Source: Spirosoma terrae (GTDB lineage Bacteria; Bacteroidota; Bacteroidia; Cytophagales; Spirosomataceae). Taken from it: a stretch of DNA of 64,000 bases. The stretch is taken from assembly GCF_010435915.1 (NCBI RefSeq), contig NZ_JAAFZH010000006.1, positions 301,997 through 365,996 of the forward strand, written 5' to 3'. Shown piece after piece: positions 8,882-18,032 of this stretch (position 1 is its first letter; the number at the start of each line of letters is the position of its first letter). The notes beneath the pieces were generated by a model, which was not told the origin of the DNA, made no database searches, and worked only from the letters and a program-made list of their open reading frames with translations. The position numbers and the translations under genes are program-made.

Positions 8882-11800
8882 TTAGAAAGTAACGTTGACG
8901 CCAAAATTGTAGGTTGCCGACAAAGGATATACGTTGGCATCGATACCCGCCTGCGTTGGTTTGTTTTCGTTAGCGCGCACTTCGGGAGAAAGTCCTTTGT
9001 ACTTGAAGAAGTTAAAAGCGTTCTGCGCGTTGGCGTAAACCCGAAGTTTTTTAAGTTTCAGGCGCTGAGTCAACTCAGGAGCGAACGTATAGCCTAATTG
9101 CGCGTTTCTAACCCGGAAATAGCTTCCATCCTGAACGTAAAACGAGTTAGGCAGGTAGTTTTGGCCACCACCGATATTGACGGACGGGTACGTATTGGAT
9201 GTTCCGGCTCCGTGCCAACGGTTATCATAAAAATCCTTCGTGAAGTTTTCATTACCGTAGCGCCAGCCCAGGTTGGCGTTATAAATATCCACTTTAGCGA
9301 CGCCCTGAAAATCCAGCGTTAAGTCAAAGTTTTTAACCGTCAGATTCGTGTTGATCCCATACGTCCATTTGGGGTTTGGGTTACCAATCACCTGCCGGTC
9401 CAATCCAGTAATGGCGCCGTCTGGCGTTCCGTTCGTGCCGCTAATATCTCGGTATTTGAAATCGCCCGGTTTCGCATTTGGCTGAGCCGACGCTTTTACC
9501 TCATCTTCGGTCTGGAAAATACCGTCAACAATGTAGCCATAGAACGAACCGATTGGATCGCCCACCTGGGTGCGGGTTGCTTGTGCACCACCCGTCAGAC
9601 CAACCCCACCATCATAGATTGGGTTAGCCCCCGACGACACGGCAAGCACTACGTTATTGTTCAGACCAGCATTGGCACCGATGCTATACGAAACATCTTT
9701 GCTGATGGTGTTCCGCCAGTTTAAGGCAACTTCCAATCCTCTGTTCCGGAATGTAGCCTGGTTGCCAATAATCCGGCTCGACGACGTACCAATTGAGCTA
9801 AGTACTGGAATATCAAAGATTGCCTGTTGCGTTTCTTTGATATAGTAATCCAGTTCAACCGTCAGTCTCGATTTCAGCAGGGCGGCTTCCAGACCAATGT
9901 CGGTTCCGACACCACGTTCCCAGTACGTAACCGGCGGAATAATTGAGTTGATGCTCGCTCCGGTGTATAGTTGTCCGCCGAAGAAAGCCGCCAGGTCACC
10001 TCCGTTGGCAACTGTCAGTGTAGACAGGTTAGAGGGCACCGACGCATTACCAATTTTACCCCAACTGGCCCGGAATTTCAGGTTGTCGAAAATCCGCTGG
10101 TTTTGCATGAATGGCTCGCTACTGATTACCCAGCCGACGCCAACCGATGGAAAATAACCCCAGGCATTGCCGCCCTGATAGAATTTAGATGAACCATCGG
10201 CCCGTAACGAAGCATTGATCAGGTAACGATCCTGAAACGAGTAGTTCACGCGACCGAAATACGACGCATAGGTTGCCAGATCGCCTTCATCCTTAACGTT
10301 ACGGCCGTCAGCATTACCCAGCGCCAGATACAAATCGCCCTCGCGGGTATAGGGTACGTTCAAAGCCGAAGCCGTTAACTTATACGACTGGTCCCGTTGT
10401 GCCGACTGACCAAGCAGTGCCGTAAAATTATGATCGCCAATCTCTTTGGTGTATGTCAGCGTATTTTCCAGAATCCAGTAACGAGCCTGTGGGCGCGTAA
10501 ACTCCAGATTACTGGTCGTGTTACGTTGTTTGAACGTTGCTACGTAGGCCGGTGTATAGCTACGGGTTTCATCCTGCGAGTAACGTCCACCAAAGCTGCT
10601 CTTAAATGTCAGCCCTTTCAGAATAGTCAACTCGCCGTATATGTTACCGGTCAGCAGCGTTTTCTTGGTGATCTGATTGTAGAAATCTACAGTCACCTGT
10701 GGATTGAAGTTATTGCCATCGCCCAGATTGTAATCGGTAGGATCGCCATACGTACCATCGGCATAATACACGGGCACTACGGGTCCAGCGGCATACATCT
10801 GACGGAAAATACCACCAGCCTCATCCTGCGACGAACTGAAGGCACCGGTTGCCGTATAGCCAACCTTTAGATTGTTCAGCACCTGAAAATCGTTCTGAAG
10901 ACGAGCGGTATACCGTTTGAAGTTGTTACGTTCCACAATACCATCCTGATACAGATAACCCAGTGACAAATTATACGTCGACTTTTCGGTACCCCCACTG
11001 ATCGATAGCTGATGGTTCGTAATGGGCGCGTTACGTAGTATCTGCCGATACCAGTCCGTTCCCTGACCGTATTGCGCCGGATCAAGAATAGGCTTGCCAC
11101 CGTTGATGGTACTTAATTCATTGACCATCGTAGCATATTCATTGGCATTGGCCATTTTGATCGGGTTAGTCACTTTCTGATAACCGACAAAGCCATTGTA
11201 GTTAACTACGGCCTGGCCCGATTTCCCTTTTTTGGTGGTGATGAGCACAACGCCATTGGCCGCCCGAACACCATAAATCGATTGAGCTGAAGCATCCTTC
11301 AGAATGTTCATACTCTCGATATCACCCGAGTTCAGAAAGCTGATATCATCGAACCAGACCCCATCCACCACATACAGTGGGTTTGCACTGCCGTAAGCCG
11401 TACCTGCACCGCGAATCCGAATCTGAGGTGCTTCGCCAGGCTTACCCGAGTTATTAATCTGCACACCGGCCACTTTACCCTGCAAACCACTTACCGCATT
11501 CATCGACGGCTGTTTAATAATATCATCGCCTTTGATCTGCGCAACGGCACCCGTTACGTCCAGCTTACGCTGCGTTCCATAACCAACCACAACCACTTCA
11601 GACAAGGCACGGGAGTCGTCGTCTAACGTTACGTTGATCGCTGTCTGCGACCCCACCGTAACCTCTTTCGCCATCATTCCGATCATAGAAAATACCAGTA
11701 CAGAACTCTGAGCTGGTACTTTAATTGTGTACGTCCCCTGAGCATCAGTAGGAACGCCAATAGTAGTGCCTTTTATAAGTACACTTACCCCCGGAAGCGC

Positions 11801-11926
11801 TGCTCCGTCCGATGAACTGACTTTACCTGACACGGTAATCTGCTGCGCTAGCGAAACGGTGCTAACGATCAGGAAAACCAGTAGGTACGCTAATCGTACA
11901 AAAGTTCTCATTGAAAATCTAAACAT
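8882..11926 (-). CDS. SusC/RagA TonB-linked outer-membrane transporter
   Basis: TonB-dependent outer-membrane channel (1014 residues). Order: signal peptide ending near SLAQQ, carboxypeptidase-regulatory-like domain (ITVSGKVSS onward), the SusC-specific VVVGYGTQRK segment, plug domain with IRIRGAGTAYG and PLYVVDGVW, then a long beta-barrel ending in the aromatic NFGVNVTF. Start: an in-frame ATG at 11983 would overlap the predicted promoter (11953-11984), so ATG 11926 is used; ATG 11911 is also possible. First gene of the SusC-SusD-LamG operon. No sigma/anti-sigma pair lies beside it. Confidence 0.95.
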   Translation of the reverse strand: MFRFSMRTFVRLAYLLVFLIVSTVSLAQQITVSGKVSSSDGAALPGVSVLIKGTTIGVPTDAQGTYTIKVPAQSSVLVFSMIGMMAKEVTVGSQTAINVTLDDDSRALSEVVVVGYGTQRKLDVTGAVAQIKGDDIIKQPSMNAVSGLQGKVAGVQINNSGKPGEAPQIRIRGAGTAYGSANPLYVVDGVWFDDISFLNSGDIESMNILKDASAQSIYGVRAANGVVLITTKKGKSGQAVVNYNGFVGYQKVTNPIKMANANEYATMVNELSTINGGKPILDPAQYGQGTDWYRQILRNAPITNHQLSISGGTEKSTYNLSLGYLYQDGIVERNNFKRYTARLQNDFQVLNNLKVGYTATGAFSSSQDEAGGIFRQMYAAGPVVPVYYADGTYGDPTDYNLGDGNNFNPQVTVDFYNQITKKTLLTGNIYGELTILKGLTFKSSFGGRYSQDETRSYTPAYVATFKQRNTTSNLEFTRPQARYWILENTLTYTKEIGDHNFTALLGQSAQRDQSYKLTASALNVPYTREGDLYLALGNADGRNVKDEGDLATYASYFGRVNYSFQDRYLINASLRADGSSKFYQGGNAWGYFPSVGVGWVISSEPFMQNQRIFDNLKFRASWGKIGNASVPSNLSTLTVANGGDLAAFFGGQLYTGASINSIIPPVTYWERGVGTDIGLEAALLKSRLTVELDYYIKETQQAIFDIPVLSSIGTSSSRIIGNQATFRNRGLEVALNWRNTISKDVSYSIGANAGLNNNVVLAVSSGANPIYDGGVGLTGGAQATRTQVGDPIGSFYGYIVDGIFQTEDEVKASAQPNAKPGDFKYRDISGTNGTPDGAITGLDRQVIGNPNPKWTYGINTNLTVKNFDLTLDFQGVAKVDIYNANLGWRYGNENFTKDFYDNRWHGAGTSNTYPSVNIGGGQNYLPNSFYVQDGSYFRVRNAQLGYTFAPELTQRLKLKKLRVYANAQNAFNFFKYKGLSPEVRANENKPTQAGIDANVYPLSATYNFGVNVTF

Positions 11927-11952
11927 TGAATTTTTAGAAGAATAAATTGAAG

Positions 11953-11984
11953 CAAATGTATTAGCACCCAGGTCTATTTTCAAA
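11953..11984 (-). promoter_or_regulatory. Bacteroidota-type promoter of the SusC operon
   Basis: Read on the minus strand: TTTG (plus 11981-11984), a 20-base spacer, then TACATTTG (plus 11953-11960), matching the -33 TTTG and -7 TAnnTTTG consensus of the Bacteroidota housekeeping sigma factor. Transcription should start near 11948, giving a 5' leader of about 20 nt before ATG 11926. Confidence 0.75.
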
Positions 11985-12222
11985 GATTCTGCCCTGGTAC
12001 AGCCTACATCAATACCACATCATTAAAAATAATCCAATAAAAAAGGTCCCAAATGGCCCTTTTTCCCGCCAAAAGACAATCGTCCTTAAGACGATCCAAG
12101 CATCAATAAGTAAGTCAACAATTGAAAACTTTCGTATAATTATCCGGCTGGACAGCATCAGGAGCGTACTGATTTATGCATTGATCGCGCGTTAAAACCA
12201 GCATGATTAGGGTCGAAGTCGT
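11985..12222. other. Divergent intergenic region between susC and the helicase
   Basis: Non-coding. It holds two small hairpins: an imperfect A/T-flanked stem around 12040-12064 (GG...CC core with T-run) and a 6-bp inverted repeat ATCGTC/GACGAT near 12079-12095. Either could be an attenuator or operator, but neither is strong enough to name. Confidence 0.4.
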
Positions 12223-12230
12223 TAATTTTG
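12223..12230 (+). promoter_or_regulatory. TAATTTTG promoter box abutting the helicase start codon
   Basis: TAATTTTG matches the -7 consensus TAnnTTTG exactly and ends only 3 bases before ATG 12234. With the usual few-base distance to the transcription start, the mRNA would begin at or within the start codon, i.e. be leaderless. I see no good -33 TTTG at the standard distance. Confidence 0.5.
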
Positions 12231-12233
12231 TCA

Positions 12234-14132
12234 ATGGATTATTTTAAAAATCTGCTTGATTTACTAAAAGTCGAACGGGAAGAAGATCGTAATCAATACC
12301 GTAAACTCACCGAATCTACATCGATTGCCGACCGTCGGGCCAATGGTTTGACCTGGTATCCGATCGCTATCCGAGGATCTGAACTAGGCCGGGGCGACTA
12401 CCTGACCGTAGAAGTTGAACGAACAACTCATCAGGACATCCAGCACCAGCTTCGCTTTGGAATACCCGCCGTTTTATTCAGCAATCACGATCCCAAAAAC
12501 GATCGTGTCGAAGGCACCGTAACGCATCAAAGTGGTAACCGATTAAAAATAACGTTACGTACCGATGAACTCCCCGACTGGTCGCGCGATGGGAAGCTGG
12601 GTGTCGAGGCCCTTTTCGACGACAATAGCTACGACGAGATGGAAGAGGCTCTTAAAGCGGCCAACACCCTCAGCGAAAAACCGGACAATCGGCTAATCGG
12701 TATTCTGACGGGCGAAAAATCACCGACCTTCCATACGGAAACCCCTCCCCTACTAGTACCGACACTCAATCCGAGTCAGGTCTCAGCCGTTGAAAAAATA
12801 ATTACGGCCAACGAGCTAGCTATCGTGCATGGCCCGCCAGGCACCGGCAAAACCACTACGTTGATTCAGGCGATCAAAGCGCTCCATAAGCAGGATAACA
12901 AGAAAATTCTGGTCGTTGCCCCCAGCAATACGGCCGTTGACCTGCTTAGCGAAAAACTCAACGATGAAGGGCTCAACGTTTTACGGGTCGGCAATCCGGC
13001 GCGTGTTTCCGAACGACTAATGGCACTCACGCTGGAGCATAAAATGAGTGAGCATAGCGCCATGAAAGAGGCTAAAAAGCTGAAAAAGCAAGCCAACGAA
13101 TTCCGCAACATGGCGCACAAATACAAGCGTAATTTCGGAAAAGCCGAACGGGAACAGCGTAAAGCCTTGTTCGATGAAGCCCACCGAATTATGAAAGACG
13201 TGGCCAATACGGAACAATACGTCATTGACGACATTATCGCTAAAACACAGGTCATTACCGCTACGCTGGTTGGTTCCAATCATCACACCGTACGCGCTTT
13301 AACGTATCATACCGTGGTGATTGACGAAGCCGGTCAGGCCCTGGAACCGGCCTGCTGGATACCTATCCTGAAAGCCCAAAAGCTTATACTGGCTGGCGAT
13401 CATTGCCAGTTGCCACCCACCATTAAATCGTCGGAGGCCGCCAGAAACGGACTAAATACAACATTATTTGAAAAGTGTGTGGCTTTGCACCCAGAAGCCG
13501 TTACGTTGCTGGATGAACAGTATCGAATGCACGAACACATCATGGGCTATTCATCACAGGTGTTTTATCAGAACAAAGTGAAGGCTCATGCGTCAGTGGC
13601 CCGCCACTCCTTGTTTGATGGCGATACGTCGCTGGTGTTTGTCGATACGGCCGGTTGTGGATTTGATGAAAAGCTAGACGGGACAAGCTCAACCAATCCG
13701 GAAGAAGCCAGCCTGCTGATCAGGCATTTAACGCAACTTACTACTGATGTACGTAGTCGCTACGCCAAGGCGGACCTTCCCACCATAGCTGTCATTTCGC
13801 CTTACAAACAGCAAATTGCTATCCTGAAAGAACAAGTAGCCCAATCCGCTGATTTACAGGAATATGGCGACAAAATTTCGGTCAATACGATCGATAGTTT
13901 TCAGGGACAGGAACGGGATATCGTTTATATTTCCATGACACGTAGCAATGCCGAAGGCGACATTGGCTTTCTTTCTGACATCCGGCGTATGAACGTAGCG
14001 ATGACCCGTGCCCGCAAGAAATTAATTATTGTGGGCGACAGTGCTACGTTGGCGAATCTGGCCTTTTACGCTGATTTCATTACGTATTCCGAACAGCTCA
14101 ATGCCTACCAAAGCGCCTGGGAATGGATGTAG
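12234..14132 (+). CDS. Upf1/SMUBP2-like superfamily 1 helicase
   Basis: Superfamily 1B DNA/RNA helicase (632 residues) of the Upf1/IGHMBP2-like group. An N-terminal beta-rich domain (about 35-150) precedes the motor. Motifs: Walker A GPPGTGKTT (about residue 200), Ia VVAPSNTAVD, Walker B IDEAGQALEP, III LAGDHCQLPPT, IV/V VNTIDSFQGQERD, VI VAMTRARKKL. A charged coiled-coil insert (about 270-330) separates motifs Ia and II, as in eukaryotic relatives. Cytoplasmic; probably nucleic-acid remodelling, exact role unknown. ATG 12234 is preferred over an in-frame TTG at 12228 that lies within the promoter box. The response regulator gene follows 76 bp downstream. Confidence 0.9.
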   Translation: MDYFKNLLDLLKVEREEDRNQYRKLTESTSIADRRANGLTWYPIAIRGSELGRGDYLTVEVERTTHQDIQHQLRFGIPAVLFSNHDPKNDRVEGTVTHQSGNRLKITLRTDELPDWSRDGKLGVEALFDDNSYDEMEEALKAANTLSEKPDNRLIGILTGEKSPTFHTETPPLLVPTLNPSQVSAVEKIITANELAIVHGPPGTGKTTTLIQAIKALHKQDNKKILVVAPSNTAVDLLSEKLNDEGLNVLRVGNPARVSERLMALTLEHKMSEHSAMKEAKKLKKQANEFRNMAHKYKRNFGKAEREQRKALFDEAHRIMKDVANTEQYVIDDIIAKTQVITATLVGSNHHTVRALTYHTVVIDEAGQALEPACWIPILKAQKLILAGDHCQLPPTIKSSEAARNGLNTTLFEKCVALHPEAVTLLDEQYRMHEHIMGYSSQVFYQNKVKAHASVARHSLFDGDTSLVFVDTAGCGFDEKLDGTSSTNPEEASLLIRHLTQLTTDVRSRYAKADLPTIAVISPYKQQIAILKEQVAQSADLQEYGDKISVNTIDSFQGQERDIVYISMTRSNAEGDIGFLSDIRRMNVAMTRARKKLIIVGDSATLANLAFYADFITYSEQLNAYQSAWEWM

Positions 14133-14208
14133 ACCCATTTCCCAGACCGCGTATGAGTCAATAAAGTGTACCTTAGCAGATAAACAGGCTTTTTTTGCCA
14201 CCTTTTCC

Positions 14209-14592
14209 ATGAATCTTTTAGTTGTTGACGACGAACCCGACGTACAAGCTTTGTTTGAGCAGCGATTTCGCCGGGAAATCCGAAGTGGGGCGATGACATT
14301 TACATTTGCCCATTCAGCTCAGGAAGCACTTGATTTTCTTACTCGTGAAGGAAGTAATAATTTATTAATCCTGTCGGATATCAATATGCCGGGCATGAGT
14401 GGCCTGGAACTGCTTAAGCGTATTCGTGCTATGTATACGCTCCCTCCTCCGCCTGTAATCATGATGATTACGGCCTATGGCGACCAGCCAAGTTACCAAC
14501 AGGCCATGCAGGACGGAGCTAACGATTTCTTAAGCAAACCCCTTGATTTTACAGAACTGAAGGCTAAAATCGCCCAATTAGCGGGTTCATAA
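14209..14592 (+). CDS. Single-domain response regulator
   Basis: A stand-alone CheY-like receiver domain (127 residues) without output domain. Acidic pocket DDE at residues 7-9, phospho-acceptor Asp57 in LSDINMPGMSG, Thr in MMITAYG, conserved Lys in FLSKPLDF. It is clearly paralogous to the receiver half of the response regulator-cyclase at 18642-19688: both carry an unusual F-R-R-[EK]-I-R block before strand 2 and the DINMP motif. This suggests both are addressed by the same kinase, possibly that at 19808-21193. A promoter-like TACCTTAG lies at 14169-14176. The larger reading frame extending upstream inside the helicase gene is not used. Confidence 0.9.
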   Translation: MNLLVVDDEPDVQALFEQRFRREIRSGAMTFTFAHSAQEALDFLTREGSNNLLILSDINMPGMSGLELLKRIRAMYTLPPPPVIMMITAYGDQPSYQQAMQDGANDFLSKPLDFTELKAKIAQLAGS

Positions 14593-14794
14593 GCATTTTT
14601 CGCGTCCTTATCCATACCGAGATAATGGCAACTTTGTGTTATTTTACAGTCCCATCGGCCGTTAACGCTATCGATTATCTGGCATCAATCAATCCAGCGA
14701 AAAGTAGCTCATAATCTGGTGAGCGGTCAGGCGAGTAGCCTAACGTAGCGTTTTTCAGAGACTTACCGCTGAACGATACGGGCGTTTGATGGGT

Positions 14795-14802
14795 TAATTT
14801 TG
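14795..14802 (+). promoter_or_regulatory. TAATTTTG promoter box of the cyclic-nucleotide-binding membrane protein
   Basis: Exact match to TAnnTTTG, 18 bases before ATG 14821, giving a leader of roughly 14 nt. It argues that this gene has its own promoter and is not only read through from the response regulator gene 228 bp upstream. Confidence 0.5.
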
Positions 14803-14820
14803 CGTTATTTACCTTAACGA

Positions 14821-17800
14821 ATGACAGCTGCTCAGACCTTGTATCGTTTCCTTGGTGTTCGTTCTACCGAAACGTCAATAGTCAGGCTTTTTTTTCTGCA
14901 CAATTTCTTTCTGGGCATTGGCAACATCCTGGTCTACGTAGCGGCCAATGTTATCCTGCTTGAAAATCACCCACTAACCAGCCTACCCATTGCTTACGTC
15001 GTAGCTGCCCTGGCCATGATGGCCGTTGGACGAATCTACACGTATTACGAACACCACTTACTACTGAAACGGCTGGCCATTCGAGTGCTGCTGGCGGTGG
15101 TAATCCTCACGTTCGTCATGGGAGCCATTGTCTGGCTGGGCCATTCGGTGGTGGCTGCGGTTGCCATTATGGCGGGTTATCGAGCCATTTATTTACTTAC
15201 CAATCTGGAGTTCTGGGGGGCTTCGGCGGTTGTTTTCGACGTTCGCCAGAGTAAGCGGCTATTCAGCATCATCAGTTCGGGCGATATGCCAGCCAAAGCG
15301 CTTGGTGCTCTTCTGTCAGTACTGGTACATGCTCACGCCGAGCTGTTTATCCTGCTATTGATTGCATTCGGAGCCTTTTTGTCGGCCATGTATGTGTTTT
15401 CGCTTACCGTAAAAGCACACGTAGTAGATGTCGCTCCCGCTCGAATGCAACTCCATCGCCGTCCGCAACCATCGTTAATCCGGCAGCTATTTGGTGGCAG
15501 TGAGCTGGTTTTTTCCATGTGTATCAGCCTAGCAGCCATTGCCTGCGTGGTTACCAGCATCGAGTATTTCTTTTTTGTGAACGTCAAGGAGAAATTCCAC
15601 CATCAGGAAGACGTCATGAAATTTATTGGTACGGTACTCGTGCTTACGTACCTGTCGGCGATGGTGTTTAAACTCCTCTTTTCCTGGAAAACCTTCGAAC
15701 GGATGGGTATTCGCTGGTCGCTGGCCGTATTGCCAATTGCCGGACTGCTCAGCGTGGTCGTTTTTGTTCTGCTGCACGAGATGGGCACAACCGAAACCGG
15801 CTTACTGATCTATTTCTGCGGGTTATATCTTCTGCTTGAGGTACTACGCCGGGCCGTTTTCGATCCTATTTTCCTGGTACTTTTCCAGCCTCTTTCTCCC
15901 CAAACTCGTCTGAAAGGCCATACGCTGGTCAAAGGTTTTTACGAGCCGCTGGGTATGGCACTGGCGGGTTTGCTGTTTATTGGCCTCCACCACTCGCCCG
16001 CCCTGCCGAGCTGGTTACCCTTCGTATGGATTGCCTTACTGATGAGTCTGGCACTCTTTTTTCTGAATCGGACGTACCGGTCTTACCTGGATGCACTTAA
16101 AAATGCCCTGGAGCGTCGATTTTTGGCCAGCGATGAGTTGCTGGTACCAACAACAGCCCGGAAAGCTATTCTGGACAACCTGAAAAGCACCCATACGGCC
16201 GATGTGCTTAACGCGATCGAATGGCTACAAACGAATGAACCCGATACGTTAGTCGCGCAATCGAGCACCCTCCTTCAGCATCAGGACAAGCTGGTTCGTA
16301 CCAGCCTATTGAGTACCCTATCGACCCAGTTGGAGCCTGCCGTTTTACATCACGTCGCAACAACAGATACCGAGTCAACGCTACGTCAAACAGCCGCACG
16401 CTGGTTGGCCAGGCACCCCCAAACGCCCCCCGAACTGCTCGACAACCTTTGGCAGCAAACGGATTTATGTATCCGAATCGGCACTATTCAGGGCCGTCTG
16501 GAAGTTCAATCCGCTGATACGGTTGCTCAACAGCAGCTATCGGCTCTGGCAACTGCTATTGAGGTCGATAAGCAGAAGGCCGCCTTAGCACTCCTGCCTT
16601 TTCTAGATAATGTGGCGCAGTATATCCTGGTGGAACAGGCACTGAGTAGTCCGGTTAAATCACTGCAACAAGCCGCTGTTCGGTCCATGAGTACTGTAGT
16701 TAGCCCACAGTTAACGCCGAAACTAGTTGAATTACTGACCTCTTCGATATTTTGGCGAGACGCGCTGCAAAGCTTAATCAGCAATGGATCAGCCAGTTTA
16801 CCCTATCTTCGGGCAACTATCCATCCGCACGTTAGTCAGGCTTTTATTCAGCGGATAGCCCTAATTTGCGAACGTATCGCTAGTCCCGACAGTCGGCAAT
16901 TATTAATTGAGCTGGCGGAATTACCCAATCTATTCTGGCGCGCTTCCGCGTTACGTGCCTTACGCATTTTTGATCCAATTGAAGCCGAATCATCTCGTTT
17001 TCAAGACCTTCTGAACGAAGAGTGGCAACTTGCCCAACGCCTGATTGCTGGTATCGACGGCGAAGAAGACCCCGCTATGGTTGCCAGCCTAGAGTATGAG
17101 TTAACCTTACTCATCCAGCGTATTTTCGGCCTATTGACGCAACTATATGGCTCAGAGACTATTGCGAATGCACAACGCGGAGTTTTACATGCAGCCCGCG
17201 ATCGTAAGGCAAATGCGCTCGAAATGCTCGACAACCTGATTCCACAACCTACGTACCGCAGCCTGCAAACGCTGGTCGATGATATGCCCGTTGCCGAGAA
17301 GCTACGATTGCTGACCAAGTTTAACGGACCGCTGGCTGATCCGGAACCCATTCGGCGCTATATTATTCAGCAGGGCAACACCAAGTTTTCGGACTGGACC
17401 ATTAGCCTTGCCCTACGTAGCATTTCTGTTGATGCCGTGTCGACAACTTCGCTCAACCATTTTCTTGACTCATCGAACCCGCTCATACGGGAAAGTGCGC
17501 TGACGGTGGTTGCGCAACTGCCACAAAATAACCCAGACCGTCAGCAGCTTCTAACCAGCCGTACGACTATGAACAATCATCAAACTGCCCAAATTTCAAT
17601 CGTCGACCGCATATATGCTCTTAAACGAACCTCTCTGTTCGCCAGCACGCCCGAGAACGTATTGAGCAGTATTGCTCAGATCATGAACGAAGTAACGTAT
17701 CACGAAGAGCAGGAAATTTTCAAGAAAGGCGAAACCGGAACGAGTTTGTTTATCGTTTATGACGGCGAAGTGGGTATCTACGACGGAACGGAGCAACTCG

Positions 17801-18030
17801 CTACGTTCGGCAAAGGGGGCTTCTTTGGCGAATTGGCGCTACTGGATGCCGAACCACGATCGGCTAGTGCCATTGCGCTGACACATGTGCTGGCTTTCCG
17901 AATCGATCAGGAAGATTTTTACGATCTTATGGAAGAACGGGGTGAAGTATTGCAGAATATTGTCCGGGCACTTTGCCAGCGGCTCCGTCGGCAAAACGAG
18001 GTGCTACGCGATTTGTCGGCGTCGGTTTAA
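14821..18030 (+). CDS. Transporter-like membrane protein with HEAT repeats and cyclic-nucleotide-binding domain
   Basis: Very large three-part protein (1069 residues). Residues about 20-420 are a polytopic membrane domain of roughly 10-12 segments resembling the MFS/ATP-ADP-translocase-like (NTT) superfamily. Residues about 430-880 are alpha-helical HEAT-like repeats. Residues about 895-1050 form a cyclic-nucleotide-binding domain whose phosphate-binding cassette FFGELALLDAEPRSA keeps the Glu and Arg that contact cAMP ribose and phosphate in CAP and PKA. The C-terminal arrangement suggests a transport or membrane-sensor module gated by cAMP. An adenylyl cyclase is encoded convergently nearby. 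The stop lies 2 bp from the stop of the HD gene on the other strand. Substrate and transport activity are unknown. Confidence 0.8.
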   Translation: MTAAQTLYRFLGVRSTETSIVRLFFLHNFFLGIGNILVYVAANVILLENHPLTSLPIAYVVAALAMMAVGRIYTYYEHHLLLKRLAIRVLLAVVILTFVMGAIVWLGHSVVAAVAIMAGYRAIYLLTNLEFWGASAVVFDVRQSKRLFSIISSGDMPAKALGALLSVLVHAHAELFILLLIAFGAFLSAMYVFSLTVKAHVVDVAPARMQLHRRPQPSLIRQLFGGSELVFSMCISLAAIACVVTSIEYFFFVNVKEKFHHQEDVMKFIGTVLVLTYLSAMVFKLLFSWKTFERMGIRWSLAVLPIAGLLSVVVFVLLHEMGTTETGLLIYFCGLYLLLEVLRRAVFDPIFLVLFQPLSPQTRLKGHTLVKGFYEPLGMALAGLLFIGLHHSPALPSWLPFVWIALLMSLALFFLNRTYRSYLDALKNALERRFLASDELLVPTTARKAILDNLKSTHTADVLNAIEWLQTNEPDTLVAQSSTLLQHQDKLVRTSLLSTLSTQLEPAVLHHVATTDTESTLRQTAARWLARHPQTPPELLDNLWQQTDLCIRIGTIQGRLEVQSADTVAQQQLSALATAIEVDKQKAALALLPFLDNVAQYILVEQALSSPVKSLQQAAVRSMSTVVSPQLTPKLVELLTSSIFWRDALQSLISNGSASLPYLRATIHPHVSQAFIQRIALICERIASPDSRQLLIELAELPNLFWRASALRALRIFDPIEAESSRFQDLLNEEWQLAQRLIAGIDGEEDPAMVASLEYELTLLIQRIFGLLTQLYGSETIANAQRGVLHAARDRKANALEMLDNLIPQPTYRSLQTLVDDMPVAEKLRLLTKFNGPLADPEPIRRYIIQQGNTKFSDWTISLALRSISVDAVSTTSLNHFLDSSNPLIRESALTVVAQLPQNNPDRQQLLTSRTTMNNHQTAQISIVDRIYALKRTSLFASTPENVLSSIAQIMNEVTYHEEQEIFKKGETGTSLFIVYDGEVGIYDGTEQLATFGKGGFFGELALLDAEPRSASAIALTHVLAFRIDQEDFYDLMEERGEVLQNIVRALCQRLRRQNEVLRDLSASV

Positions 18031-18032
18031 GC

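Noticed and set aside
14029..14208. Upstream extension of the response regulator frame into the helicase gene
   Set aside because: It overlaps a clearly coding helicase C-terminus; the receiver fold begins exactly at ATG 14209.
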